Shown here: piece by piece, positions 8,063 to 16,801 of the stretch
Numbering within the stretch: position 1 is the stretch's first letter
Layout of the letters: each line of letters begins with the position of its first letter
DNA from: Halorubrum sp. 2020YC2
GTDB lineage: Archaea; Halobacteriota; Halobacteria; Halobacteriales; Haloferacaceae
NCBI RefSeq assembly: GCF_018623055.1
Contig: NZ_CP076019.1
Coordinates: forward strand, 930,001-994,000
DNA: 64,000 bases
Reading direction: 5' to 3'
Made by a program: the position numbers and the translations under genes
Notes under the pieces: generated by a model
Told to the model about the DNA's origin: nothing
The model's database searches: none
Seen by the model: only the letters and a program-made list of their open reading frames with translations

Positions 8063-8400
8063 CTGTTTGGCGTGAGCTGTTCTCGATGCGGGCTGTTGCC
8101 GTGGCGGTACAATCGCTCTCGTCGGGCGGGCGTTCGGTCTGTCATCTCTCGAGCATCCGGTCAGCCGGCCCTGACGGCTCCGACCGGCTTCGGGACTCTA
8201 TACGCAGTAACGTGCGACGCGAACAAAAATGTATGGTATACACAATTCAATGAACTACATCTGGAGACAAGATCGGCAGTCAACTCGTGATGGATCACTC
8301 CAGAGAGATCGGCAGAGGTGAATTCGACATCGAATGGCCGTTGACCGAAGGGTTCGCAAAAAGGGCTTCGACCCGGAGCGGTCGCGTCTCGAGCGCGCTG
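8063..8400. other. Intergenic region (338 bp)
   Basis: Upstream region of the permease gene. It has an A+T-rich block near 8220-8260 containing the TGTATGGTATACAC motif that recurs in front of the flavoprotein gene, and GTGATGGATCAC (5-bp inverted arms) at about 8287. No convincing ORF: the short frames here have no haloarchaeal codon signature. If the A+T-rich block is the promoter, the permease mRNA would have a leader of about 150 nt, unusual for this group. Confidence 0.45.
8230..8243. promoter_or_regulatory. Second copy of the candidate operator
   Basis: TGTATGGTATACAC, matching the sequence in the flavoprotein promoter at 7009-7025 apart from a 3-nt spacer difference. It contains the palindrome GTATAC. 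It lies about 170 bp upstream of the permease start. Confidence 0.3.
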
Positions 8401-9372
8401 TTACATGTAACCGAGGTCGCGCAGGCGCTCCATCAGGTCCTCCTTGTCCTGGGCGCGGCCGGCGCGCTCGGTCGTGTCATCGAGGTTCTGGAGCCACGCG
8501 GGCTCTTCGGTCGTCTTCTCGGTCGAGACCTCGCTGCCGAGCGAGCGGAACCCGGCGAAGTACTTCGGGGAGATGGGCACGTCCTCCTGAGTGACGCCCT
8601 CGGGCAGGTCGTCGTCGGCCTGCGGGATGTACCCCTCGTCGGGGAACGCCTCGACGGTGTCCGGCACGACGAAGTTCCAGAATGCCTCCCACACGTCGGC
8701 CTCCGCGAACTGGAGGATGGGCTGGATGCGGTCGTGGGGCGGGAACAGGTCGGGGTCGTGACGCGGCGAGAAGAACGTCTCGTCGGCGCGGGCCTCCTGC
8801 TCGTCCCAGCGGACGCCCGAGATGACGCCGTCGATGTCGTGCTCTTCGAGGGCGTCGTTGAGCGCGACCGTCTTCAGCAGGTGGTTCCCGACGTAGGTGT
8901 CGAGCAGGAACGGGAACGAGTCCTCCTCGTACTCCAGTATCTCCCGGATGTGGTGCTGGTTGTGCTCCGAGAGCGCGTCGACGGGGACGTCGTCGCCCGG
9001 CTCTAACCCGTGCTCCTCGACGTACGCGCCCACGTCGTCGTTGCGGGCGTACACCAGGTCGATCTCCCACTCGTCGGCCCAGTGTTCGACAAAGTCGGTG
9101 ATCGAGTCGAAGTGCTGGAAGTGGTCGATGAACACCGCGGTCGGCTTCTCGTAGCCGTACTCCTCGGCCACCTGATTGATGAAGTACAGCGTCAGCGTGG
9201 AGTCTTTCCCGCCCGTCCACATGACGGCCGGGTTGTCGTACTGTTCGAGCCCGCGGCGGGTGACCTCGACCGCCTTCTCGATTTTGTGCTGGATCGACGG
9301 GTAGTCGTCGGGGGTCTCACCCTCGCCGTCGGCGTAATCGACGTCGACGCTCGCCGGGAAGTCGTCGCTCAT
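8401..9372 (-). CDS. PAPS reductase / ATP sulfurylase subunit 2-like (PP-loop) protein
   Basis: A 323-residue member of the adenosine-phosphosulfate reductase/CysD family. The PP-loop WTGGKDST (about residues 48-55) binds ATP or the adenylyl group; downstream ISGVRWDEQEAR and SPRHDP match CysD/CysH substrate loops. The C terminus lacks the ECGLH-type cysteine motif of true reductases, so it may be a sulfurylase-like or another adenylate-processing enzyme. Start ATG 9372; the longer frame to 9588 crosses the divergent promoter. It is divergent from an alkaline-phosphatase-superfamily gene 123 bp away. A link to sulfate activation or to sulfated glycans is possible but inferred. Confidence 0.75.
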   Translation of the reverse strand: MSDDFPASVDVDYADGEGETPDDYPSIQHKIEKAVEVTRRGLEQYDNPAVMWTGGKDSTLTLYFINQVAEEYGYEKPTAVFIDHFQHFDSITDFVEHWADEWEIDLVYARNDDVGAYVEEHGLEPGDDVPVDALSEHNQHHIREILEYEEDSFPFLLDTYVGNHLLKTVALNDALEEHDIDGVISGVRWDEQEARADETFFSPRHDPDLFPPHDRIQPILQFAEADVWEAFWNFVVPDTVEAFPDEGYIPQADDDLPEGVTQEDVPISPKYFAGFRSLGSEVSTEKTTEEPAWLQNLDDTTERAGRAQDKEDLMERLRDLGYM

Positions 9373-9495
9373 ACGCCGGATATGTCCGCGCGGAGGGAGA
9401 TAGGCCTTCTGAATCTTGCCGGCGCGACCGCCGGGCACGAGCGGTGGATTTCGCGGAACACAAGGGATATGTCGGCTCCCCCGGAACGGCCGAAC

Positions 9496-10839
9496 ATGGG
9501 TCTGTTCGACCGGCTCCGCGGCGACGACGACGGCCGCGTCGTCTTCCTCGGGATCGACGGCGTACCGCTCGACCTCGTCGAGGACCACCCCGACGTCTTC
9601 GAGAACCTGACCGACATCGCCGAGACCGGCTCCGGCGGGCGCTTAGAGAGCATCGTGCCGCCGGAGTCGAGCGCGTGCTGGCCGAGCCTCACGACCGGCG
9701 TGAACCCCGGCGAGACGGGCGTGTACGGGTTCCAGGACCGCGAGGTCGACTCCTACGAGACGTACGTCCCGCTCGGGCGCCACGTGAAGGCGACCCGCCT
9801 GTGGGACCGCGTCACCGACGCCGGCCGCGACGCGACCGTGCTCAACGTCCCGGTCACGTTCCCGCCGTCGTCCCGGATCCAGCGGATGGCCTCCGGGTTC
9901 CTCTCGCCCGACCTCGACGGGGCCACGAGCGACGAGTCGCTCCGCGAGACGCTCGGCGGCTTCGACTACCGCATCGACGTCAACGCCAAGCTCGGCCACG
10001 ACGACGACAAGACGGAGTTCATCGAGGACGCGCACGCCACGCTCGACGCCCGGTACGACGCCTTCTCCCATTACCTCGATCAGGACGACTGGGACCTCTT
10101 CTTCGGCGTCTTCATGAGCACCGACCGGGTGAACCACTTCCTCTACGGCGACTACGCCAACGACGGCGAGTACGCCGAGGCGTTCCTGGAGTTCTACCGC
10201 ACCCTCGACGGGTACATCGGTGAGATCCGCGACTCGCTGGCCGACGGCACGACGCTGATCGTCGCCTCCGACCACGGCTTCACGGAGCTGACCCACGAGG
10301 TGAACTGCAACCAGTTCCTCGCGGACGAGGGGTGGCTCTCCTACGAGGACGACGACCACGACTCGCTGGCCGACGTCGACGGCGAGACCCGCGCGTACTC
10401 GCTCATCCCCGGGCGGTTCTACCTCAACCTCGAAGGCCGCGAGCCGGAGGGAGTCGTCCCCGAGTCCGAGTACGAGGAGACGCGCGAGGAGCTCATCTCC
10501 GACCTCGAATCGCTCACCGGTCCCGACGGCCGGCAGGTGTGCAAGCGGATCGTGAAAGGCGAGACCGTCTTCGACGGCGACCACGACGAGATCGCCCCGG
10601 ACCTGGTCGTCATCCCCGCCGACGGTTTCGACCTCAAGTCCGGCTTCGGCGGGAAGGAGGCCGTGTTCACGCAGGGGCCGCGGAACGGGATGCACAAGTT
10701 CGAGAACTCGCTGCTGTACTCCACCGACCCCGACCTCGACCTCGCGGACGCGAACCTCTTCGACGTGACCCCGACGGTCCTCGACCTGATGGACGTCGAC
10801 GTCGACGCGGAGTTCGACGGCGAGAGCCTGCTGAGCTAA
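9496..10839 (+). CDS. Alkaline phosphatase superfamily (type I phosphodiesterase/nucleotide pyrophosphatase) protein
   Basis: A 447-residue enzyme of the alkaline phosphatase fold. FLGIDGVPLDLV (residues 15-26) supplies the first metal Asp; PESSACWPSLTTGVNPG contains the Ser/Thr nucleophile; VASDHGFTEL is the second metal site. The protein has no signal peptide and so acts in the cytoplasm. Members hydrolyse phosphodiesters, phosphomonoesters or sulfate esters; the substrate is unclear. Start ATG 9496. The upstream in-frame extension to 9010 overlaps the divergent gene and is not credible. The divergent PAPS-reductase-like gene suggests a shared nucleotide/sulfate theme. Confidence 0.82.
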   Translation: MGLFDRLRGDDDGRVVFLGIDGVPLDLVEDHPDVFENLTDIAETGSGGRLESIVPPESSACWPSLTTGVNPGETGVYGFQDREVDSYETYVPLGRHVKATRLWDRVTDAGRDATVLNVPVTFPPSSRIQRMASGFLSPDLDGATSDESLRETLGGFDYRIDVNAKLGHDDDKTEFIEDAHATLDARYDAFSHYLDQDDWDLFFGVFMSTDRVNHFLYGDYANDGEYAEAFLEFYRTLDGYIGEIRDSLADGTTLIVASDHGFTELTHEVNCNQFLADEGWLSYEDDDHDSLADVDGETRAYSLIPGRFYLNLEGREPEGVVPESEYEETREELISDLESLTGPDGRQVCKRIVKGETVFDGDHDEIAPDLVVIPADGFDLKSGFGGKEAVFTQGPRNGMHKFENSLLYSTDPDLDLADANLFDVTPTVLDLMDVDVDAEFDGESLLS

Positions 10840-10887
10840 CCGGTGTCGCGAGGGTTCGGCCGCTGTGTCGCTGAGGGCGGCTCGCCC

Positions 10888-11655
10888 TCAGACGCGCTTG
10901 GTCGGCGTCGAACACCGCAGACAGAGGATCCCGGTCCCGGCCCAGTTCACGTGGTTCGACCCGCAGTTCGGGCAGCGGTGATTGTCGTTGTTGTACTCCG
11001 TCGTCCCCCGCGGCGCCGCGAGGTGGCCGTCGTCGACCGCGCGCTCGACAAGCCCCGCGAAGCGCTGCCTCTTGAACCGAGCGCGGTGCGCGAGGAAGTC
11101 GCCCGGGCGGTCGGGGTCGGCGCCGTGGAGGTCCTCCCACTTGATCGCTATCTCGCCGTCGGCCTGCCCGCGCGCGACCTGCTTGATCGTCGCGGCCGCG
11201 GCCTCGAAGAGGGGCGTCGTCGCGAGCGCCTGCGGCGAGTCGACCTCCTCGCCCGCGGCCGCGTACCGCGCCGCCGCGTCGTCGTACGCCTCGTCGGCGC
11301 CGTCGAGACCGCCCGCGACCCGGAAGTCGGCGACGAACTCCGCGAGGCAGGCCACCTGCCCCGATTCGGTGAGGACCGATTCGAGGTCGCGCGTCGCGGC
11401 GATCCCCTCCGCCGCGCGGCGGGTCGCGCGCCCGTCCGCGCCGGCGACGCGGTAGGCGACCGCCGCCGCGAGCAGCTGTTGGAGCCCCTGCCCGACCCAC
11501 CCCTTCTCGTCCGGTTCGAAGGGGTCGATCTCCGGCCGTGGGTCGGCCAGGACGCGTCGCCCGCCGCGGGTGTAGCGGTTCCCCGCGCGCTCGTACTCCC
11601 GGGCCGCCAGCGCGTCGACCGCCGCGTCGTAGTGGCCGCCGTCGTCGGTGTTCAC
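10888..11655 (-). CDS. Haloarchaeal TPR-like protein with C-terminal zinc ribbon
   Basis: A 255-residue protein. The N-terminal 190 residues are Ala-rich helices in pairs of about 34-40 residues (YDAAVDALAAREYERAGNRY, GADEAYDDAAARYAAAGEEV) that look like TPR-type repeats. The C terminus has a treble-clef or rubredoxin-like zinc ribbon: CPNCGSNH then CLRC 15 residues later. This pairing suggests a protein or nucleic-acid adaptor; no enzyme motif is seen. A weak TTAAAG box lies about 25 nt upstream. Its 5' end faces the TnpB element across a 141-bp spacer. Confidence 0.65.
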   Translation of the reverse strand: MNTDDGGHYDAAVDALAAREYERAGNRYTRGGRRVLADPRPEIDPFEPDEKGWVGQGLQQLLAAAVAYRVAGADGRATRRAAEGIAATRDLESVLTESGQVACLAEFVADFRVAGGLDGADEAYDDAAARYAAAGEEVDSPQALATTPLFEAAAATIKQVARGQADGEIAIKWEDLHGADPDRPGDFLAHRARFKRQRFAGLVERAVDDGHLAAPRGTTEYNNDNHRCPNCGSNHVNWAGTGILCLRCSTPTKRV

Positions 11656-11796
11656 AGAGTAACAACGAGGGACCCCACGACTTTAATGGTAGGAGGAACC
11701 CGCCAACTTTCGCAACAAATCACGGGCGATAGCACCCTGAATCCCTGGCACCAGCCGCAGAACATGTAAATAAATAGATTAATATGTGAAACACAG

Positions 11797-13095
11797 GTGG
11801 GGGATGTGATCCGCACCGTCAAAGTCAAGCTTGACGTACCCGACGAGCGGTGCGACGACCTCCATCAGACGAAAGAGCAGTTCCTCTACTGTGCGAACAC
11901 GACCGCAGCCTGGGCGTGGAGATACCCGGACGAACATTGTGTCACGTCGAAACAACAAGCCGAAAACGCGCTTTACGAGCGACTTCGCAACGAAACAGAT
12001 CTGACAGCGAACCTCGTTCAAAAAGGGATTCGACGCGCTATCGAAGCCACAAAAAGCGGTGTTGCTCGACTCAAGAAAGGCGAAACCACCAGTCAACCGC
12101 ATTTTGACGCGTGGAGCGTCGTCTACGACAAACGAAGTGCGACGTTCCACCGCGACCACGTGTCCCTTTCCACGGTGAACGGGCGCGTCGAGTGTGAGTA
12201 CGTACTTCCTGACGATCCGACAGGAACACCGATTGGCGAGTACCTACTGAACGAGGAGTACGAGTTCCGGATGTCCACGCTTCAGTACGACCGCTCGAGC
12301 GAGGCGTTCTACCTCCACGCGCGTATGCGCCGTACCACAGACGAACACGAGCAGTCGACAGCTGTTTCTAACGCCAAGCACAGAACAGTCCTTGGCGTTG
12401 ATCTGAACGTGGACGGCTCGCTCGCCGTGACTTCTACGGGTGCGTTCATCGGGAACGCCGACGAGATGAACCATCGACGCCGCGAATTCGAGAAGACCCG
12501 CGGGTCAATGCAACAGACGGGCACGCGGTCGGCCCACCTGTCGATTCAGTCGATGGACGACCGAGAGCACCGCTGGATGAAAGACGAACTCCATCGTGCT
12601 TCGAACCAGATTCTCGACGAAGCTCGCGACCACGGATGTACGCACATCGCCTTCGAGAATCTGACTGATATCCGGGATCGGGGGGCTCATGCGAAACGGT
12701 TCCACGCATGGGCGTTCCGCCGATTGTACGAGTACGTCGAGTACAAAGCCGAGATGCTCGATATTGAAGTCGAGCAGGTGAGTCCGGCGTACACGAGCCA
12801 GCGGTGTTCGAAGTGCGGCTTTACACACGAGACGAATCGGCGCTCGAAACACCAGTTCGTGTGTCAGAAGTGCGAGTACGAACTGAACGCGGATTATAAC
12901 GCGAGCAAGAACATCGCTCGAAAAATGTTGAAACGACTCCATTCGGGGCAGATGTCTTCGGATGGAGGCGCACCCCGTCAGTGTGCGCTGACGTCAGGGA
13001 CACTGAACCTGAACGGCGAATTTATCGCCTCCGTCGATTCGACGGCAGAAGGGGAGTCCACTGACAAGCCCACGACTTCAGTCGTGGGTAACTGA
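11797..13095 (+). CDS. tnpB: TnpB, RNA-guided endonuclease of an IS1341-type element
   Basis: A 432-residue TnpB of the IS200/IS605 group. RuvC-like catalytic residues are all present: Asp202 (LGVDLN), Glu287 (AFENLT) and Asp366 (NADYNA). A four-Cys zinc finger lies between the last two (C337, C340, C356, C359). Such proteins cut DNA guided by an RNA made from the 3' end of their own gene. No tnpA (Y1 transposase) is next to it, so the element depends on a transposase elsewhere. Start GTG 11797; GTG 11806 is an equally plausible start. Its codon use and A+T content are lower in G+C than the flanks, consistent with transfer. All key residues are intact, so it should be active. Confidence 0.92.
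   Translation: MGDVIRTVKVKLDVPDERCDDLHQTKEQFLYCANTTAAWAWRYPDEHCVTSKQQAENALYERLRNETDLTANLVQKGIRRAIEATKSGVARLKKGETTSQPHFDAWSVVYDKRSATFHRDHVSLSTVNGRVECEYVLPDDPTGTPIGEYLLNEEYEFRMSTLQYDRSSEAFYLHARMRRTTDEHEQSTAVSNAKHRTVLGVDLNVDGSLAVTSTGAFIGNADEMNHRRREFEKTRGSMQQTGTRSAHLSIQSMDDREHRWMKDELHRASNQILDEARDHGCTHIAFENLTDIRDRGAHAKRFHAWAFRRLYEYVEYKAEMLDIEVEQVSPAYTSQRCSKCGFTHETNRRSKHQFVCQKCEYELNADYNASKNIARKMLKRLHSGQMSSDGGAPRQCALTSGTLNLNGEFIASVDSTAEGESTDKPTTSVVGN
12960..13088 (+). ncRNA. Probable omega (guide) RNA region at the 3' end of tnpB
   Basis: In this family the guide RNA is transcribed from the 3' end of tnpB and ends at the element's right border. Here the last codons contain two hairpins: CCGTCGATTCGACGG, and CCCACGACTTCAGTCGTGGG (13069-13088; 8-bp stem, TTCA loop), which ends 4 nt before the stop codon. 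The second hairpin probably marks the right end, with the guide coming from the flanking DNA. The 5' limit given is arbitrary. Confidence 0.45.
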
Positions 13096-13201
13096 CACGC
13101 GCGGTACGAGCGGGAACGAATTACCTCTGACGGGGACATGACCTCGCGCCGGCCGATTCGACTCCCCGACCATACTTACTTCCGGGCGCCGAACCGGTCG
13201 C

Positions 13202-13711
13202 ATGGAGAGACCGGACGGGAGTTCGCGGCCGACGAGCGGGCGCGTCGAGTGGCTCCTCGTCGTCGCGCTGCTCGCGGTCCCGATGGCGGTCGTCCCGGGC
13301 GGCGACGACGCCCCGACGCTGGTGAGCCTCTGGGGGTTCGTGACGCTCGGCGGCGACGGGACCGGGGTCGGCGGCTACCCGGTGTGGGCGTACTTCCTCG
13401 ACCAGCCGCGCCCGTTCGCGACGCTTCCACCGTCGATCCGGGCGTGGCCGCTCGCGCTCGGGTTCCACCTGCTCGCGGCCGGCAGCGCCACGAGCGGGGT
13501 CGGGCTCGGGCGGGAGGACCGCCGCGTCACCGGCGGACTGCTGCTGCTCGCGGCGGCCGCGGCGCTGTGGGTCGCGGCCGGACTGGGGGTGCGCTTCGGC
13601 GTCGGCGCGACCGCCGGCTGGCTGTCGGTGCTCCCGGTGAGCGCCCTCGCGACGGCCCTCGTCGCGCTCGCCGCTTACGGGAGCGACCTCCGGCGCATCG
13701 CGGTCCGCTGA
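13202..13711 (+). CDS. Haloarchaeal membrane protein (TIGR04206-like)
   Basis: A 169-residue protein with four hydrophobic helices (residues about 17-33, 75-95, 103-125 and 135-155). It has a short polar loop, GGYPVWAYFLDQPRPF, with the overall plan of the haloarchaeal TIGR04206 family; this match is from memory of the pattern. TATA-like CATACTTAC lies about 27 nt before ATG 13202. The ZIP transporter gene follows 71 bp downstream in the same direction. Function unknown. Confidence 0.6.
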   Translation: MERPDGSSRPTSGRVEWLLVVALLAVPMAVVPGGDDAPTLVSLWGFVTLGGDGTGVGGYPVWAYFLDQPRPFATLPPSIRAWPLALGFHLLAAGSATSGVGLGREDRRVTGGLLLLAAAAALWVAAGLGVRFGVGATAGWLSVLPVSALATALVALAAYGSDLRRIAVR

Positions 13712-13782
13712 CCGCTCCGGCCGATCCGCGGACCGCGGCCTCCTTCCCACTCTTTATCAACTCGTACGTGGTTGCGAGACGC

Positions 13783-14703
13783 ATGACAACGCTCGGCTCC
13801 GTCCTCGGCGTGACGAGCGTCGCCGGGCTCGCGACCGGTCTCGGGGCGCTCCCCGTGTTCTTCCGGCACCGCGTGACCCACCGCGTCTACGACGCCGCGC
13901 TCGGGCTGGCGGCCGGGCTGATGGTCGCCGCCAGCGTGTTCGGCCTCGTCATCCCCGGCATGGAGGAGGGGACGCTCCGCGCCGTGATGGCCGGAGTCCT
14001 CCTCGGCGGCGGCGCGTTGCTCGGCGGCAACTACCTCGTTCCGCACCTCCACGCGGAGTACCGGGAGTGGTTCCCGGAGGGCGGCGCGACCGCCGACGAC
14101 GCCGCCTCGGTGGAGACCGCGGGCGGGGTCGGAGACGCGGACAGCGTCGGAGGCGCAGGCGACGGGGAGGACGCGAACGGAAACGGAGAGGACGCGAGCG
14201 GAAACGGAGAGGACGCCGGCAACGGCGGCGGAATTCTGTCCGAGCGCGAGTCCTCACTCCGGAAGGCGCTGCTCATCGGCGGCGCGATCACCCTCCACAA
14301 CGCCCCGGAGGGGCTGGCCATCGGCGTCGCCTTCGCGTCCGGGTTAGAGGAGGTGGCGCTGCTTCTCGCGGTCGTGATCGGCCTCCAGAACGTGCCGGAC
14401 GGGTTCGCCTTCGCGGTGCCGATGGCCGAGACGGGGATGTCGAACCGCCGAGTGATCTGGTACACCACGCTCTCGGGGGTCGTCCCGCAGGTCGTCGCCT
14501 CCGTCTTCGGCTACTCGCTCGTCGGACTCGGCACCGGGCTGTTCCCGGTGTCGTCGGGGTTCGCGGCCGGCGCGATGCTCGCCGTCGTCTTCCGAGAGCT
14601 GATCCCCTCCTCGCACGGGCACGGGCACGCCGACGCCGCGACCGGCGCCTTCCTTGTCGGGTTCGTGCTGCTCGTCGTCGTCGACGCCGTCGTCGTGGTG
14701 TGA
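13783..14703 (+). CDS. ZIP family metal transporter
   Basis: A 306-residue membrane protein with eight predicted helices. The metal path is clear: TM4 HNAPEGLAIG and TM5 QNVPDGFAFAVP carry the conserved His-Asn...Glu and Asn-x-x-Asp residues of ZIP proteins. The family takes divalent metals such as zinc or iron into the cytoplasm. Between TM3 and TM4 lies an acidic low-complexity loop (GEDANGN type 7-residue repeats). A His-rich HGHGHAD motif near the C terminus may bind metal. Start ATG 13783 with TTTATC TATA-like box 27 nt upstream, so probably leaderless. Confidence 0.85.
   Translation: MTTLGSVLGVTSVAGLATGLGALPVFFRHRVTHRVYDAALGLAAGLMVAASVFGLVIPGMEEGTLRAVMAGVLLGGGALLGGNYLVPHLHAEYREWFPEGGATADDAASVETAGGVGDADSVGGAGDGEDANGNGEDASGNGEDAGNGGGILSERESSLRKALLIGGAITLHNAPEGLAIGVAFASGLEEVALLLAVVIGLQNVPDGFAFAVPMAETGMSNRRVIWYTTLSGVVPQVVASVFGYSLVGLGTGLFPVSSGFAAGAMLAVVFRELIPSSHGHGHADAATGAFLVGFVLLVVVDAVVVV
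14164..14226 (+). repeat. In-frame 21-bp tandem repeat in the ZIP loop
   Basis: Three 21-bp units, the first two close to identical and the third degenerate, code for the 7-residue repeats GEDANGN, GEDASGN and GEDAGNG in the cytoplasmic loop. It is in frame, so length changes would be tolerated. Confidence 0.7.
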
Positions 14704-14788
14704 GGCCCTCGCCGCGTGACCGAGGGGGCGGGCGCGACGGCCGCACGGCCGCGAAACGCTTTCGACGGAACGGGGCGTCGGCCGGAAC

Positions 14789-14998
14789 ATGTCCACGACC
14801 GTTTCGACGCCCGACGCCGACGAGACCTGCGCGTACTGCGGCTCGCGGATCTTCGACCACGACCCGATCTGCGTGCGCGACTGCGACGACGACTGTGGCT
14901 CGGCCACGTATTTCTGTAACTACGCGTGCCTCTCCGCACACGTCGACGAGAACGGCCTCACCGCGGGCAACGTCTGCGAGTGGTCGCCGGGCGAGTGA
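14789..14998 (+). CDS. Small cysteine-rich zinc-binding protein
   Basis: A 69-residue acidic protein with CAYC near residue 14, then two more Cys-bearing segments (CVRDCDDDC and CNYACLSAH). The spacing of CxxC, Cys-rich core and C-x3-C-x3-H suggests one or two bound zinc ions (a treble-clef or MYM-like finger). Small zinc-finger proteins of this kind are abundant in haloarchaea and mostly uncharacterised. ATG 14789. Confidence 0.7.
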   Translation: MSTTVSTPDADETCAYCGSRIFDHDPICVRDCDDDCGSATYFCNYACLSAHVDENGLTAGNVCEWSPGE

Positions 14999-15025
14999 GG
15001 AGCCCGGACCGCGGTGCGGCGCCCG

Positions 15026-16213
15026 CTACTCGTTGTCCGGGCTGCTCGGGTGATAGTCGGTGTCGTACTGCCCCGGGTTGCCATCGACGCGGTCCGGGTT
15101 GATCCGGCCGCCGAGCAGCATGAAGTCGAGGACGGTACAGTAGAGCATCGCCTCGACGACCGGGACGGCCCGCGGCGGGAGGACGGGGTCGTGGCGACCG
15201 ACGACCTGGACCTCCTTCTCCTCGCCGGTCTCCCAGTCGGCCGAGCGCTGCTTCTTGGGGATCGAGGTCGGGGCGTGCCACGTCGCCTCGCCGTAGACGG
15301 GCTCGCCGGTGGTGATCCCGCCCTGAAGCCCGCCGTGGTCGTTCCCCTCGGGGACGGGGTCGCCCTCGTCGCTCTCGACGTGGTCGAACGACTCGCCGTC
15401 GTCGAACGTCCAGTCCTCGTTGCGGTCGCTGCCCGCCACGTCCGTCGCGTCCGTCCCGAGCCCGTACTCGACGCCGGTCGTCGCCGGGATGGCGAACAAT
15501 GCCTGTCCGAGCCGCGCGGGGAAGCTGTCGAACCGCGGTGCGCCCAGCCCGCGCGGGACGCCGCGGCACTCGAAGTATATCGAGCCGCCGATGGAGTCGC
15601 CCCGCTTCTGGTACTCCTCGATCAGTTCCTGCATCTCGGCGGCCGCCTCGGGGTCGGCGCAGCGCACGTCGTTCTCCTCGCTGTTCGCGAGGAGCTGCTC
15701 GAAGCTCACCGGGTCGGCCTCGACGTCACCGATGCGGTTGACGTGAGCTTTGATCTCCACGTCGTGATCGGACGCGTCGAGGACCTGCTCGGCGACCGCG
15801 CCGGCCGCGACCCAGTTGACGGTCTCCCGGGCGGAGGAGCGCCCGCCGCCGCCCCAGTTGCGCGTGCCGAACTTCGCGGAGTAGGTGTAGTCGCCGTGCG
15901 AGGGGCGCGGCGCGGTGACGTACGGCTCGTACTTCCCCGAGCGCGCGTCCTTGTTCTGGATCACCATACCGATCGGGGTGCCCGTGGTGTAGCCGTCCTG
16001 AACGCCGGAGTTGACGACGACCTCGTCGGGTTCGCCCCGCGAGGTGGTGATCATCGACTGCCCCGGCTTGCGCCGGTCGAGCTGCGCCTGAATGGCCTCT
16101 TCGTCGAGTTCGACGCCCGCGGGGACGCCGGAGACGGTGACGCCCATCGCGTCGCCGTGGCTCTCGCCGTAGGTCGTCAGCTGGAAGAGTCGGCCGAACC
16201 GGTTCCCGTTCAT
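15026..16213 (-). CDS. aroC: Chorismate synthase
   Basis: A 395-residue enzyme that converts EPSP to chorismate, the last step of the shikimate pathway, using reduced FMN. Family signatures are present: GESHGDAMGVTVSGVPAG near the N terminus, RRKPGQS, FGTRNWGGGGRSSARETV (the second signature), and the C-terminal signature region DPVLPPRAVPVVEAM. ATG 16213 (MNGNRFGRLFQLTTYGES) is the normal family start; the longer frame to 16342 is not credible. It is a single-gene unit here. Confidence 0.95.
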   Translation of the reverse strand: MNGNRFGRLFQLTTYGESHGDAMGVTVSGVPAGVELDEEAIQAQLDRRKPGQSMITTSRGEPDEVVVNSGVQDGYTTGTPIGMVIQNKDARSGKYEPYVTAPRPSHGDYTYSAKFGTRNWGGGGRSSARETVNWVAAGAVAEQVLDASDHDVEIKAHVNRIGDVEADPVSFEQLLANSEENDVRCADPEAAAEMQELIEEYQKRGDSIGGSIYFECRGVPRGLGAPRFDSFPARLGQALFAIPATTGVEYGLGTDATDVAGSDRNEDWTFDDGESFDHVESDEGDPVPEGNDHGGLQGGITTGEPVYGEATWHAPTSIPKKQRSADWETGEEKEVQVVGRHDPVLPPRAVPVVEAMLYCTVLDFMLLGGRINPDRVDGNPGQYDTDYHPSSPDNE

Positions 16214-16479
16214 ACCGGTACGTGTGGCCGGGGGCATATAGGGGTTGCAATCCGCGCAACGGGTGGCCGTCGACCGCGGGCGCCCCGGCGCACTCGGTCG
16301 CGTCCGGGACCGGACGGTCTTACGGCTCCGGCCGCTCCCCAAGCGTCACGTCGACGGTCTCCTCGCTACCGTCGTGGACGACGCTCCGGGTCGCACCCCC
16401 GGATTCCGCGACTCGGCGCGGGATCGATACTCGACGCGCGACCGATGGCGGTATGTAACGGGAACTCGTTGGTGCGGCC

Positions 16480-16701
16480 GTGCGCGACCGCATCACCTCC
16501 GACCTCGGCGTGTACGCCCTCTCCGGGCTGTTCTCGCTCGTTGTCTTCGCGTTCGCCCTCTGGCTCCTCTCGCGGACGCTCCCCGGCGGGCTCGCGAGCC
16601 GACAGCTCGGGGGGCTGATCGCCGGCTACCTGCTGTTCGTCGGCGTGTACACCACGGCGTGGTTCATCTACACGGGGATCGACAGCCGCGAAGAGGTCTA
16701 A
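16480..16701 (+). CDS. Small two-helix membrane protein
   Basis: A 73-residue protein with two strongly hydrophobic helices (GVYALSGLFSLVVFAFALWLL and GLIAGYLLFVGVYTTAWFIY). GTG 16480 is the best start (VRDRITSDLG). It stands alone between aroC and the crotonase gene. No family recognised. Confidence 0.6.
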   Translation: MRDRITSDLGVYALSGLFSLVVFAFALWLLSRTLPGGLASRQLGGLIAGYLLFVGVYTTAWFIYTGIDSREEV

Positions 16702-16801
16702 CCGACGCGTCGCGGCCGCTCGGGGACGCAGTCGACGAGCGACCCCTCAGGGAGGCTCCGCCTGCCGAACCGTTTTCACGCCGCCCCGCGACGGGGCGCG
16801 T

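Larger units (their letters stand above)
11760..13095 (+). mobile_element. Solitary IS1341-type (tnpB-only) element
   Basis: The A+T-rich stretch ATGTAAATAAATAGATTAAT just before tnpB probably belongs to the left end, and the 20-nt hairpin at 13069-13088 marks the right end. No terminal inverted repeats or target duplications are expected for this family and none are seen. The left border is uncertain by tens of bases. Confidence 0.5.

Noticed and set aside
8054-8290. Plus-strand frame of 78 codons upstream of the permease
   Set aside because: Neutral to basic composition, no start context and it covers a probable promoter; no coding evidence.
12446-12942. Minus-strand frames inside tnpB
   Set aside because: They overlap the intact RuvC and zinc-finger codons of tnpB and lack haloarchaeal coding composition.
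16320-16455. Minus-strand frame ending SVARRVSIPRRV...TLGERPEP that reads like a small haloarchaeal protein
   Set aside because: No ATG, GTG or TTG start is found in frame before the neighbouring gene; only an ATA codon lies where a start would be. It may be a broken small gene but cannot be supported.
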